Assembly (NCBI RefSeq): GCF_001461695.1
Contig: NZ_AUTC01000165.1
Span: 1 to 40,574, forward strand
Source: Sinorhizobium fredii USDA 205
Lineage (GTDB): Bacteria; Pseudomonadota; Alphaproteobacteria; Rhizobiales; Rhizobiaceae
Direction: 5' to 3'
DNA: 40,574 nt
Shown here: positions 32,408 to 40,574 of the stretch, one piece after another
Position numbering within the stretch: the first letter of the stretch is position 1
Layout: each line of letters opens with the position of its first letter
Translations under genes and position numbers: made by a program
Notes under the pieces: generated by a model
The model's database searches: none
The model's input: the letters and a program-made list of their open reading frames with translations, nothing else
Told to the model about the DNA's origin: nothing

Positions 32408-33489
32408 TTGGCAAAGCTTCCTGTTGAAAAGATGCGCGAGCTCGAGCGGCGGTTCGCAGAGATCGAGGCGCGGATGTCCGCCGGCCCCGCGGCCGATGTC
32501 TATGTGAAGCTCGCCTCCGAATATTCCGAGTTGCAGCCGGTGGTGACGAAGATTCGTGCCTACGAAAAGGCGACCGCCGAGCTTGCCGACATCGAGGTGT
32601 TGCTCGCCGACCGGGCGACGGACAAGGACATGCGCGACCTCGCGGAGATGGAAAGGCCCGAGGTGGAGGAGCGGATCGAAGCGCTCGAGCAGGAGATCCA
32701 GATCCTGCTCCTGCCGAAGGACGCGGCCGACGAAAAGAGCGCCATCCTCGAAATCCGCGCGGCACCGGCGGCTCGGAAGCGGCGCTCTTTGCCGGCGACC
32801 TTTTCCGCATGTATGAGCGCTACGCAGCAGGCAAGGGCTGGCGCGTCGAGGTGCTCTCGGCGAGCGAGGGTGAAGCCGGTGGCTACAAGGAAATCATCGC
32901 GACGGTTTCGGGGCGCGGCGTGTTCTCGCGGCTGAAGTTCGAGTCGGGCGTGCATCGGGTGCAGCGCGTGCCGGAGACCGAAGCGAGCGGCCGCATCCAC
33001 ACATCGGCGGCGACCGTCGCCGTGCTGCCGGAAGCCGAGGAGATCGACATCGAGATCCGGGCGGAGGACATCCGCATCGACACGATGCGTTCTTCGGGGG
33101 CGGGCGGTCAGCACGTCAACACCACGGACTCGGCGGTCCGCATTACCCATCTGCCGACCGGCATCGTCGTCACGAGCTCGGAAAAGTCGCAGCACCAGAA
33201 CCGCGCCAAGGCCATGCAGGTGCTGCGCTCGCGGCTCTTCGACATGGAGCGTCAGCGCGCCGACAGCGAGCGGTCCGCCGACCGCAAGAGCCAGGTGGGG
33301 TCCGGCGACCGCTCGGAGCGCATCCGCACCTATAATTTTCCGCAGGGCCGCCTGACCGACCACCGAATCAACCTGACGCTCTACAAGCTCGACCGGATGA
33401 TGGAGGGGGAGATCGACGAGGTCGTCGACGCCTTGCTTGCGGACCATCAGGCAAGCCAGCTCGCCCTGCTCGGCGAACGGCAGAATTGA
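32408..33489 (+). pseudogene. prfA: Peptide chain release factor 1, broken by a one-base deletion
   Basis: RF1 releases the finished protein at UAA and UAG stop codons. The gene starts with TTG at 32408 (MAKLPVEKMREL) and reads normally to about codon 118 (ILEIRA). There GCGCGGCACC replaces the expected GCGCGGGCACC, so one G is missing near 32761. In the original frame it runs into unrelated sequence and stops at 32935. The +2 frame then carries the rest: PETEASGRIHTSA (the RF1-type PxT motif), GAGGQHVN (the GGQ catalytic loop) and the normal C-terminus. Restoring one base gives exactly 360 residues. RF1 is essential, so a sequencing or assembly error is more likely than a true null; no slippery site is visible. 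Confidence 0.9.
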
Positions 33490-33496
33490 GCCGGCG

Positions 33497-34393
33497 ATGC
33501 CCGAGACACTGGACAGGCTGCTTGCCGAGAGCCGCGATCGGTTGAAGGAAGCCGGCATCGAAGGAGCGGCGGTCGACGCCCGGCACCTGGTCTCCGGTCT
33601 CCTCGGCGTCTCGCTCGCCGGCCTGATGGCGAGGGGAGGGGAGCCGCTCAGCCCGCAAGATGCAGCACGTATCCGTGCCGCCGTCGAACGCCGCGCGGCT
33701 CGAGAGCCGGTCTATCGCATCCTCGGCGAGCGGGAGTTCCATGGACTGACTTTCAAGCTTTCGAAGGAAACGCTGGAACCGCGGCCGGACACCGAAACGC
33801 TCGTCGATTGCCTGGTACCGCTCGTGCGGCGGATTGCCGCCCGGAAAGGGCACTGCCGGCTCATCGATCTGGGAACAGGCACCGGAGCGATTTGCCTCGC
33901 TCTTCTTGCCGCGGCACTTGACGCGCGAGGCCTCGGCACCGACATATCCGAAGACGCCTTGGCGACGGCACGCGAAAACGCGAAGAGGAACGGGCTCGCC
34001 GATCGGTTCCAGACACTTCGAAGCGACTGGTTCGAGACGGTGGAAGGGCGGTTCGACATCATCGTCTCAAATCCGCCGTATATCCGGTCCAAAGTCGTAG
34101 CCGAGCTTGAGCCGGAAGTGAGATACTTCGATCCGGCTGCCGCCCTGGATGGCGGAAATGACGGGCTTGATGCCTACCGTGCCATCGCTCTTCACGCCGG
34201 ACGACACCTTGAAGCGGACGGCATAATAGGCTTGGAAATCGGTTTCGATCAAAAGCAGGCTGTGGCGGCGCTGTTCGAGGCGCAGGGCTTTCGCTTGCTT
34301 GAGAGCGCCTTGGATCTCGGCGGCAACGACCGGGTCCTGATATTCGAGCAGGACGTCAAAGGCAGCACGACCGTTGAAAAAATGCTGCACTAG
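33497..34393 (+). CDS. prmC: Release factor glutamine methyltransferase
   Basis: PrmC (HemK), 298 residues. It methylates the glutamine of the GGQ motif in release factors 1 and 2, which raises the rate of peptide release. The SAM loop is IDLGTGTGAICLALL and the catalytic NPPY begins at Asn192 (VSNPPYIRSK). The N-terminal helical domain that binds the release factor is complete (DARHLVSGLLG). The start at 33497 (MPETLDRLL) is seven bases after the prfA stop, the usual operon partner and the gene of its own substrate. Confidence 0.95.
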   Translation: MPETLDRLLAESRDRLKEAGIEGAAVDARHLVSGLLGVSLAGLMARGGEPLSPQDAARIRAAVERRAAREPVYRILGEREFHGLTFKLSKETLEPRPDTETLVDCLVPLVRRIAARKGHCRLIDLGTGTGAICLALLAAALDARGLGTDISEDALATARENAKRNGLADRFQTLRSDWFETVEGRFDIIVSNPPYIRSKVVAELEPEVRYFDPAAALDGGNDGLDAYRAIALHAGRHLEADGIIGLEIGFDQKQAVAALFEAQGFRLLESALDLGGNDRVLIFEQDVKGSTTVEKMLH

Positions 34394-34710
34394 CGCCCCT
34401 CTTTTCTGGAAGAGCAAAGAAAGGGCTTGGAATCCCCAAGGAAGCGGGCTAGTTTCTGGCCACGCACTGGGCAGAAGGTCATGGACCGGAGATTCGTTCC
34501 AGTATGACCTGGCCACGGGGATTGCTCTCAAGAAAGAGTTGCTAGGGTTCGACAGTGCCTTGTGCGGGTACCTGTTAATTTGACGTCAGCCGGCGCCGGG
34601 ATCGCGAACAGGCGGTCTGCCATGGCGCGTGTTTTCTCGGGCGCGGACAATCCGGCCGGGATACGGAACCATATGATCATCATTAGCAAGAAAATTCAGG
34701 TGAATGGACT
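34394..34710. other. Intergenic region between prmC and the DUF4167 gene
   Basis: No coding sequence is convincing in these 317 bases. Two stem-loops stand out: CTTGG AATCC CCAAG near 34426-34440, and AGGTCAT (34476-34482) paired with ATGACCT (34504-34510), flanked by TGGCCA on both sides. They could be a decayed intergenic repeat or a small RNA; nothing supports one over the other. The end carries the leader of the next gene. Confidence 0.45.
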
Positions 34711-35352
34711 ATGAGGCCAGGACAGCAGAACAAGCGCGGCCGTGGGCGGAATAACAACAACGGAAGCAACAATAACAACAACAATAACCGCAAGGGATCC
34801 AACCCCTTGACGCGGACCTACGACAGCTCCGGCCCGGACGTGAAAATTCGCGGTACCGCCCAGCATATCGCCGAGAAATATTCAGCGCTTGCACGCGACG
34901 CCCAGAGCTCCGGCGATCGTGTGATGGCGGAAAACTACCTGCAGCATGCCGAGCACTACAACCGCATCATTGCGGCGGCACAGGCCCAGATGCAGGACCG
35001 CTTCCAGCGCGAAGAGCGCCAGGACTACCAGGATCGCGATATCGACCGCGACCAGGACGATCTGGATCAGGTCTATGCCGAGCCGGCTCCGGCGGCGGCT
35101 GCGCCTGTGGCGGCGCCGACGGTCAGCGAACCGCAACCGGTTATCGACGGCTCCGGCCCGCAGCCGGTGATCGAAGGCGTACCCGCCGAAGTCGCGATGG
35201 ACGAGGAAACGTCTGCGGCTTCCGGCCGCTCGGCATCCCGGCGCCGCAGTGCCTCCCGACCACGTCGCCAGCCGCGCCGCAATGCCTCGGACGAGCCTGC
35301 CGCGGAAGGCCAACCGGCCGGCGACGCTGCCGCCCTGGCGGCATCGGAATAA
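34711..35352 (+). CDS. DUF4167 domain protein
   Basis: A 213-residue, very polar protein. The DUF4167 domain (about residues 30-100, RTYDSSGPDVKIRGTAQHIA through YLQHAEHYNRI) is typical of Rhizobiales and of unknown function. It is preceded by an arginine/asparagine-rich start with two asparagine runs (4 and 7 residues) and followed by an acidic, proline/alanine-rich and then arginine/serine-rich tail that looks disordered. A nucleic-acid-binding role is suggested by the basic tails but is not shown. The gene is bounded by its own terminator at 35384-35414 and lies upstream of clpB. Confidence 0.88.
   Translation: MRPGQQNKRGRGRNNNNGSNNNNNNNRKGSNPLTRTYDSSGPDVKIRGTAQHIAEKYSALARDAQSSGDRVMAENYLQHAEHYNRIIAAAQAQMQDRFQREERQDYQDRDIDRDQDDLDQVYAEPAPAAAAPVAAPTVSEPQPVIDGSGPQPVIEGVPAEVAMDEETSAASGRSASRRRSASRPRRQPRRNASDEPAAEGQPAGDAAALAASE
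34750..34788 (+). repeat. AAC/AAT trinucleotide tract
   Basis: Thirteen codons, eleven of which are AAC or AAT (four, then GGA AGC, then seven), encode the asparagine runs of the DUF4167 protein. Such a tract is rare in a GC-rich genome and may vary in length by slippage. Confidence 0.85.
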
Positions 35353-35383
35353 ACAGCAGGCTTTCCAAATTTCTTCTTTTCGA

Positions 35384-35414
35384 AGCCCGGCCCCACGGCC
35401 GGGCTTTGCGCTTT
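35384..35414 (+). terminator. Terminator after the DUF4167 gene
   Basis: AGCCCGGCC CCAC GGCCGGGCT is a perfect 9-bp stem, followed by TTGCGCTTTT. It begins 31 bases after the stop codon. It is a strong rho-independent terminator and separates this gene from clpB. Confidence 0.8.
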
Positions 35415-35462
35415 TAGTGCGGTTCGACGAGAAGGAATTTCGCCGAACGCCGCCTTCCGACG

Positions 35463-35493
35463 CCCTTTAATTTCCGAAAATATCGCCCCATAT
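35463..35493 (+). promoter_or_regulatory. Heat-shock (sigma-32/RpoH) promoter of clpB
   Basis: CCCTTTAA at 35463-35470 (consensus CCCTTGAA, one mismatch), a 15-base spacer, and CCCCATAT at 35486-35493 (consensus CCCCATNT) fit an RpoH promoter. The expected transcript would start near 35500, with a 125-base leader holding a hairpin (CTGATCCC/GGGATCAG, 35507-35531). Heat-shock control of ClpB is the known pattern in proteobacteria. Confidence 0.65.
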
Positions 35494-35624
35494 TCGCTTC
35501 GAAGACCTGATCCCTCACCATGCGGGATCAGTCAATCAATGCCGGCTTGCCGAATGCGGGAGCCTGATCCTGAAACGCCGGCCAGTGCCACGACGATGGG
35601 CTAGCCGGGCAATGGAGGTAAGAT

Positions 35625-38231
35625 ATGAATATCGAGAAATATTCCGAGCGCGTCCGCGGCTTCCTGCAATCCGCGCAGACCCATGCGTTGGCCGAAGGGC
35701 ACCAGCAATTCACGCCGGAGCACGTCCTGAAGGTCCTGCTCGACGACGACCAAGGCATGGCGGCTTCGCTCATCGAACGGGCCGGCGGTGATGCGCGCGA
35801 GGCGCGTGCCGGCACGGCCGCGGCGTTGGCGAAGCTTCCGAAAGTCACCGGCGGCAGCGGCTCCGTCTACCTGTCGCAACCGCTCGCCAAGGTTTTCACT
35901 GCGGCGGAAGAGGCGGCCAAGAAAGCCGGCGACAGCTTCGTGACCGTCGAGCGGCTGCTTCTGGCGCTGGCGATCGAAAGCTCCGCCGCGACGGCCTCGA
36001 TCCTCACGAAAGCGGGCATCACGCCGACGAAACTCAACCAGGTCATCAACGAGATCCGCAAGGGCCGGACCGCCGACAGCGCCAATGCCGAGCAGGGTTT
36101 CGATTCGTTGAAGAAATACGCGCGCGATCTCACCGAGGAAGCGCGGGACGGCAAGCTCGATCCGGTTATCGGCCGGGATGACGAAATCCGCCGCACGATC
36201 CAGGTGTTGTCGCGCCGCACCAAGAACAATCCGGTGCTGATCGGCGAGCCGGGCGTCGGCAAGACAGCGATCGCCGAAGGCCTGGCGCTGAGGATCGTCA
36301 ATGGCGACGTGCCGGAGAGCCTCAAGGACAAGCGCCTGATGGCGCTCGACATGGGCGCTCTGATTGCCGGTGCGAAGTACCGCGGCGAGTTCGAGGAGCG
36401 GCTGAAGGCGGTGCTCAACGAGGTGCGCGCCGAAGAGGGCGAGATCATCCTCTTCATCGACGAGATGCATACGCTGGTCGGGGCCGGCAAGGCGGATGGG
36501 GCGATGGACGCCTCAAACCTCCTGAAGCCTGCGCTGGCGCGCGGCGAATTGCACTGCGTCGGCGCGACGACGCTCGACGAATACCGCAAGCATGTCGAGA
36601 AGGATGCGGCCCTTGCCCGCCGGTTCCAGCCGGTGATGGTCGAGGAGCCGACGGTCGAGGACACGATCTCCATCCTGCGCGGCCTCAAGGAAAAATACGA
36701 GCAGCACCACAAGGTACGGATTTCCGATTCCGCGCTGGTCGCCGCCGCGACCCTATCCAATCGCTACATCACGGACCGTTTCCTGCCCGACAAGGCGATC
36801 GACCTCATGGACGAGGCGGCGTCGCGGCTCAGGATGCAGGTCGATTCCAAGCCGGAGGAGCTCGACGAGCTCGACCGGCGCGTCATCCAGCTGAAGATCG
36901 AGCGCGAGGCCCTGAAGAAGGAGACCGATGTCTCCTCGAAGGACCGCCTCGAAAAGCTGGAGCTCGACCTTGCGGCGCTGGAGGAGCAGGCGGCGGCACT
37001 GACGGCCCGCTGGCAGGCGGAGAAGCAGAAACTCGGTCGGGCCGCCGACCTCAAGAAGCAGCTTGACGAGGCGCGCAACGAGCTGCAGATCGTCCAGCGC
37101 AAGGGTGAATTCCAGCGGGCGGGTGAGCTTGCCTATGGCGTCATCCCGACGCTCGAGAAGGAGCTTGCCGAGGCGGAGAGCCAGGATAGTTCGAGTGCCA
37201 ACGCCATGGTGCAGGAGGTCGTCATTCCCGACAACATCGCCCATGTCGTGTCGCGCTGGACCGGCATTCCGGTCGACAAGATGCTCGAAGGCGAGCGCGA
37301 CAAGCTGCTGAGGATGGAAGACGAGCTGGCGAAATGGGTCGTCGGCCAGGGCGATGCCGTGCAGGCCGTGTCCCGCGCCGTCCGCCGTGCCCGCGCGGGC
37401 CTTCAAGACCCGAACCGGCCGATCGGCTCGTTCATCTTCCTCGGCCCCACCGGCGTCGGCAAGACGGAGCTTACCAAGGCGCTAGCCCGCTTCCTGTTCG
37501 ACGACGAGTCGGCGCTGATGCGCATCGACATGTCGGAATACATGGAGAAGCACTCGGTCGCCCGGCTGATCGGTGCACCGCCCGGCTATGTCGGCTATGA
37601 GGAGGGCGGCGCACTCACCGAATCCGTCCGCCGGCGGCCCTATCAGGTCGTGCTGTTCGACGAGATCGAAAAGGCGCATCCGGATGTCTTCAACGTGCTG
37701 CTGCAGGTGCTCGATGATGGCCGTCTGACCGATGGTCAGGGCCGCACCGTCGACTTCAAGAACACGATGATCATCATGACCTCGAACCTCGGCGCCGAAT
37801 ACCTGACCGGGCTCGGCGAGAACGAGGACAGCGACGCGGTCCGCGACCAGGTGATGGAGGTAGTGCGGACCGCCTTCCGCCCGGAATTCCTGAACCGGGT
37901 CGACGAGATCATCCTGTTCCACCGGCTGCGCCGCTCGGAAATGGGCGCGATCGTCGATATCCAGCTGGAACGGCTGCGCAAGCTGCTCGGCGAGCGCAAG
38001 ATCACGCTGGAGCTCGAGGACGAGGCGCGCGCCTTCCTCGCCGACAAGGGTTACGACCCGGCCTACGGCGCCCGACCGCTGAAGCGAGCGATCCAGAAAT
38101 ATGTCCAGGACCCCCTGGCGGAGAAGATGCTGCAGGGCGAGTTCCCGGACGGATCGGCGATCAAGATCATTGCCGGCTCCGACCGGCTGCACTTCAAGCG
38201 TGGCACGGCTACCGCCAAGGAAGCCGCGTAA
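35625..38231 (+). CDS. clpB: ATP-dependent disaggregase ClpB
   Basis: ClpB, 868 residues, full length. With DnaK it pulls apart aggregated proteins after heat stress. The N-terminal Clp domain (1-145) is followed by AAA domain 1 with Walker A GEPGVGKTA near 207, the coiled-coil middle domain (about 405-520, rich in leucine, lysine and glutamate), AAA domain 2 with GPTGVGKTEL near 607, and the C-terminal cap ending in the ARPLKRAIQKYVQDPLAEK block. The middle domain marks ClpB rather than ClpA or ClpC. GGAGGT precedes the ATG at 35625 at correct spacing. A heat-shock promoter lies upstream and a strong terminator follows. Confidence 0.97.
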   Translation: MNIEKYSERVRGFLQSAQTHALAEGHQQFTPEHVLKVLLDDDQGMAASLIERAGGDAREARAGTAAALAKLPKVTGGSGSVYLSQPLAKVFTAAEEAAKKAGDSFVTVERLLLALAIESSAATASILTKAGITPTKLNQVINEIRKGRTADSANAEQGFDSLKKYARDLTEEARDGKLDPVIGRDDEIRRTIQVLSRRTKNNPVLIGEPGVGKTAIAEGLALRIVNGDVPESLKDKRLMALDMGALIAGAKYRGEFEERLKAVLNEVRAEEGEIILFIDEMHTLVGAGKADGAMDASNLLKPALARGELHCVGATTLDEYRKHVEKDAALARRFQPVMVEEPTVEDTISILRGLKEKYEQHHKVRISDSALVAAATLSNRYITDRFLPDKAIDLMDEAASRLRMQVDSKPEELDELDRRVIQLKIEREALKKETDVSSKDRLEKLELDLAALEEQAAALTARWQAEKQKLGRAADLKKQLDEARNELQIVQRKGEFQRAGELAYGVIPTLEKELAEAESQDSSSANAMVQEVVIPDNIAHVVSRWTGIPVDKMLEGERDKLLRMEDELAKWVVGQGDAVQAVSRAVRRARAGLQDPNRPIGSFIFLGPTGVGKTELTKALARFLFDDESALMRIDMSEYMEKHSVARLIGAPPGYVGYEEGGALTESVRRRPYQVVLFDEIEKAHPDVFNVLLQVLDDGRLTDGQGRTVDFKNTMIIMTSNLGAEYLTGLGENEDSDAVRDQVMEVVRTAFRPEFLNRVDEIILFHRLRRSEMGAIVDIQLERLRKLLGERKITLELEDEARAFLADKGYDPAYGARPLKRAIQKYVQDPLAEKMLQGEFPDGSAIKIIAGSDRLHFKRGTATAKEAA

Positions 38232-38250
38232 TCCTGTTTCTCGAAGTATA

Positions 38251-38285
38251 AAAGGCTGCCGTCAAACGGCAGCCTTTTTTCTTTG
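38251..38285 (+). terminator. Bidirectional terminator between clpB and the M23 gene
   Basis: AAAGGCTGCCGT CAA ACGGCAGCCTTT is a perfect 12-bp stem with a 3-base loop, followed by TTTTCTTT on the plus strand. On the other strand the stem is followed by TATAC after a four-T run, so it can serve both convergent genes. Confidence 0.88.
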
Positions 38286-38302
38286 GCCCGTTGCGAAGGA
38301 CT

Positions 38303-40258
38303 CTATTGGCTTGCGACCTCACTCGGATCGTCCTTGCCGAGGAGTTCGTCGATACGCTCGCGCTCGTTCTCGAACTTGGCAAGGACGTCGCCGGAAAGCG
38401 ACTTGCCGCCCGGCAGGCGGATGCGTAAGGGGTCGACCTTGTTGCCGTTGACGATCAGCTCGTAGTGGAGATGCGGGCCGGTCGACAGACCGGTGGTGCC
38501 GACCCAGCCGATCACCTGGCCCTGCACGACCTTTGCGCCGGGCTTGACGTTCTTGGCAATGGCGCTCTGGTGGTTGTAGGACGAGACATAGCCATTGGCG
38601 TGGCGGATCAGCGTCTGGTTCCCATAGCCGCCGGAGTCCCAGCCCGCCTTTTCGACGACGCCATTGCCGGCGGCGATGATCGGTGTGCCGCGCGGCGCCG
38701 ACCAGTCGACGCCCGTATGCATGCGCGAGAAACCGAGGATCGGGTGGCGACGCATGCCGAAGCCGGAACGGAAGTGGCCGTTCGGAACCGGGTTGCGCAA
38801 CAGGAACTGGCGGATGCTCTTGCCGGCCTCGTTGAAATAATCGATCGAATTGTCGTCCGGATCCTGGAAGCGGTAGAACCGCGTTTCGGCATCGCCGAAC
38901 TTGGCATCGACGTAGAGAAGCTCGGATTCCTCCGTCGCCTGCCCGCTTTCATCGGTGACGGAGAAGAAGGCTTCCAGCGAATCCGTCGGCTTCAATTGCG
39001 CCTGGAAGTCGACATTGCTCGCCAGCAGCTTGACGATCAGCGAAATCATCTCGGCGTTCATGCCGTAGGAGAGGGTGGCTCGATAGATGCCGTCATAGAC
39101 GCGCGGCAGATCGTGACCCGTGGTGACCACCGGCGTTCCGTTGTCGTCAAAGGCGGTGGCGACCGCATCGAGTTTGGGAGGCTCGGCCCCAGGCACGAAA
39201 TGACCGCGATCGTCGAGTGCCATTGTCAGAACGTGGCGATTGCGCGAATAGACCGTCGCCCGAACGATCCTTGCTTCCTCGCCCTTCTGGATGATGCCGA
39301 TGCGCAGCACGTCTCCAGCGCCAAGTTCCTTGGCGCCAAGCGAGGTCTCGAGGTAGCCGGCTGCGTCCTCGGCCTGGGCCTTGGCGTAGCCCGCATTCAC
39401 CAGCACTGTGGCGATCGGCGTGGCACGGCGAACCGGGATGATGTCGTCGGCATATTCCGTGCTCTGCTCGGTGATGGTCTCGTGGGTCGAGACGGTCATG
39501 TTCTCCTCGACGATCCGGGCCGAGAGGCCCTGGATCAGGTCGAGGTTGTCGGTGTCGGAAGCGAAGCGTTGCGGATCGACATAGAAGAGCGAAGCGACCT
39601 GGGTGTTGCCCTCGGTCAGCACGGAGCCGTTGGTGCGGACATTCTCCTCCACTTCGTCGAGCGACATCGACGGGGCAAAGCTGAAGCCGGATCCCTTCAC
39701 CGGAAAATCGACGGTCTTGAGCGCCACTTCGGATTCGACGTCGGAGCCGTAGATGGTGCCGGTTTTCGCCGGTGGCGGCTCGGCCTCTGCCTCGTCCGTC
39801 GAAAATATCGCCAGCGGGTCGAAAGCGGGATAGTCCTGCGAAGCCTGGTGGTTGGCGGCGAGCGCCATCTTGACGTGGACGAAGGGCCGGCGGCGGACCA
39901 CCTCCTTCTCGCCGTCATGGATCATCGTCGAGACTTCCATGACCGTCTTGTCGGCCGGCTTGGCGACGATATTGGGCGAAAGAATCCGGTTGCCGCGCTT
40001 GGCGGCACTGATCGGCGCGGCACCCGGTGCGGCAGGATCGAGCGCCGCGAAGGCCTCGGCCGGGATTGCCAGCTGCTGGCGACCGTCGAGCGCGGCGAAA
40101 AGCGCCACCCCCATCAGCAGGCTCGACGTGATGCCGGTCAGGAACGTGCCCGACAGCCAGCGCATGGAGATCTCGCGCCGGTCCGGCGCGCGGCGTCCAT
40201 CCGCGAGGATCGGCGGTTGATCGCCGAGCGACCGCAGCATGTTCCTGTTGCTGATCAT
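38303..40258 (-). CDS. M23 family peptidoglycan endopeptidase
   Basis: A 651-residue membrane-anchored LytM-type protein. An N-terminal hydrophobic segment (about 37-60) crosses the membrane and the rest is periplasmic. The C-terminal M23 domain has the zinc ligands in HTGVDW and HLHYEL, within GFGMRRHPILGFSRMHTG and GTTGLSTGPHLHYEL, so the enzyme should be active rather than a degenerate LytM factor. The middle region resembles OapA/LysM-like domains seen in long M23 proteins. It cleaves peptide cross-links in the cell wall. The start at 40258 (MISNRNMLRSL) is the first in frame. It is convergent with clpB. Confidence 0.9.
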   Translation of the reverse strand: MISNRNMLRSLGDQPPILADGRRAPDRREISMRWLSGTFLTGITSSLLMGVALFAALDGRQQLAIPAEAFAALDPAAPGAAPISAAKRGNRILSPNIVAKPADKTVMEVSTMIHDGEKEVVRRRPFVHVKMALAANHQASQDYPAFDPLAIFSTDEAEAEPPPAKTGTIYGSDVESEVALKTVDFPVKGSGFSFAPSMSLDEVEENVRTNGSVLTEGNTQVASLFYVDPQRFASDTDNLDLIQGLSARIVEENMTVSTHETITEQSTEYADDIIPVRRATPIATVLVNAGYAKAQAEDAAGYLETSLGAKELGAGDVLRIGIIQKGEEARIVRATVYSRNRHVLTMALDDRGHFVPGAEPPKLDAVATAFDDNGTPVVTTGHDLPRVYDGIYRATLSYGMNAEMISLIVKLLASNVDFQAQLKPTDSLEAFFSVTDESGQATEESELLYVDAKFGDAETRFYRFQDPDDNSIDYFNEAGKSIRQFLLRNPVPNGHFRSGFGMRRHPILGFSRMHTGVDWSAPRGTPIIAAGNGVVEKAGWDSGGYGNQTLIRHANGYVSSYNHQSAIAKNVKPGAKVVQGQVIGWVGTTGLSTGPHLHYELIVNGNKVDPLRIRLPGGKSLSGDVLAKFENERERIDELLGKDDPSEVASQ

Positions 40259-40544
40259 GCCAGGCTTGAGGTCCCCTGATTGCTCTTGCCGTATTCTTAA
40301 CGTCGATACGTTGCGCGAAAGATGTGCATGCTCCGCGCGCCGAAGTCAAATCGCGGGCCGAGTGGGCCGGCGCGGCGCCCCGAAACGAAGCGTAGGTGAT
40401 TTGGCTTAGATCGGCGGATTGTGAAGAAGTGAGGGCGAAATTGTGAATCCACAGGCCGCAAGAGGGGTGGAAAAGAATCTTCGAGCGGCAAACCCTGTGT
40501 TTCCGGGCTTTGTCAGAAAACTGTCATTTTTTTCCAAGAACCCT
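40259..40544. other. Upstream region of M23 gene, no coding sequence
   Basis: No convincing gene is found here. The first 60 bases probably hold the promoter of the M23 gene on the minus strand. Farther right, the sequence becomes AT-richer with a TCATTTTTTTCC tract that can act as an UP element for the promoter at the right edge. Confidence 0.5.
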
Positions 40545-40574
40545 GTTGACGTGTTGGAGGGTGCGGGTCTATAA
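40545..40574 (+). promoter_or_regulatory. Strong sigma-70 promoter at the right edge
   Basis: GTTGAC (40545-40550) and CTATAA (40569-40574), with 18 bases between, closely match the rhizobial housekeeping promoter. A/T-rich tracts lie just upstream. It points out of the window, so its gene is not visible. The strength and the GC-rich spacer recall stable-RNA (rRNA or tRNA) promoters, but this is an inference. Confidence 0.55.

Noticed and set aside
32700..32800. Programmed frameshift in prfA, as known for prfB
   Set aside because: The prfB mechanism uses an in-frame UGA with a slippery CUU codon and a Shine-Dalgarno-like stimulus. None is found here, and the zero frame runs on to 32935. A missing base explains the data better.
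34374..34583. 69-codon ORF after prmC
   Set aside because: It overlaps the prmC end and the hairpin region, lacks a ribosome-binding site and resembles no family.
38465..40279. A 604-codon open frame opposite the M23 peptidase gene
   Set aside because: Same reason: an antisense shadow, with the conserved M23 sequence clearly on the minus strand.

Overview
The window is a GC-rich chromosomal segment from an alphaproteobacterium of the Rhizobiaceae, most like Ensifer/Sinorhizobium. I base this on gene content and neighbourhoods (etfB-etfA, secA next to a parvulin and argJ, ubiG near lysC-ptsP-prfA-prmC, a DUF4167 gene before clpB), on CTTGAC/CTATAT-type promoter motifs, and on several intergenic palindromes that I recall as common in rhizobia. 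No database search was possible. Most of the window is conserved core chromosome. There is no phage, transposase, CRISPR array or recognisable defence locus.

Layout. 1-1395 (minus): electron transfer flavoprotein etfB and the start of etfA, which runs off the left edge. 1676-4205 (minus): rhomboid protease, PduO-type cobalamin adenosyltransferase, a small HIG1-type membrane protein and a short-chain dehydrogenase. 4360-5247 (plus): YihY-type membrane protein. 5481-6368 (minus): GluQ-RS. 6528-7839 (plus): AlkA-type glycosylase and an HNH protein. 8033-8545 (minus): DsbB-like protein. 8756-8841: tRNA-Leu(CAA), followed by about 1.2 kb that holds one unrecognised ORF and otherwise unexplained sequence, the most accessory-looking stretch here. 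10024-11664: an acyl-CoA synthetase. 11761-14459 (minus): a flippase and a CelD-like acetyltransferase with overlapping ends. 14599-17304 (minus): secA. 17554-21055 (plus): parvulin, argJ, GNAT and mutT. 21322-21925: a small membrane protein and an orphan Flp pilin. 22047-22946 (minus): a methyltransferase, divergent from comF, grxC, a nitrilase-family amidase and a DUF1178 gene (23005-25483). 25511-26643 (minus): an NTF2-like protein and ubiG. 26765-28504: a divergent reductase/O-methyltransferase pair lying between ubiG and lysC. 28689-34393 (plus): lysC, ptsP, prfA and prmC. 34711-38231 (plus): a DUF4167 gene and clpB. 38303-40258 (minus): an M23 peptidase. The right edge ends inside a strong promoter that reads out of the window.

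How genes work together. etfA and etfB form one heterodimer. PrmC methylates the release factor made by the gene just upstream. ClpB is preceded by a good heat-shock (sigma-32) promoter. The flippase and acetyltransferase look like an envelope polysaccharide pair. GluQ-RS, AlkA and MutT are tRNA-modification and DNA- or nucleotide-repair functions.

The main anomalies are a one-base deletion that breaks prfA (an essential gene, so a sequencing error must be excluded first), several structured intergenic repeats placed mostly between convergent or divergent genes, the orphan stretch after tRNA-Leu, and the gene pair between ubiG and lysC. I did not find a convincing new multi-gene system.
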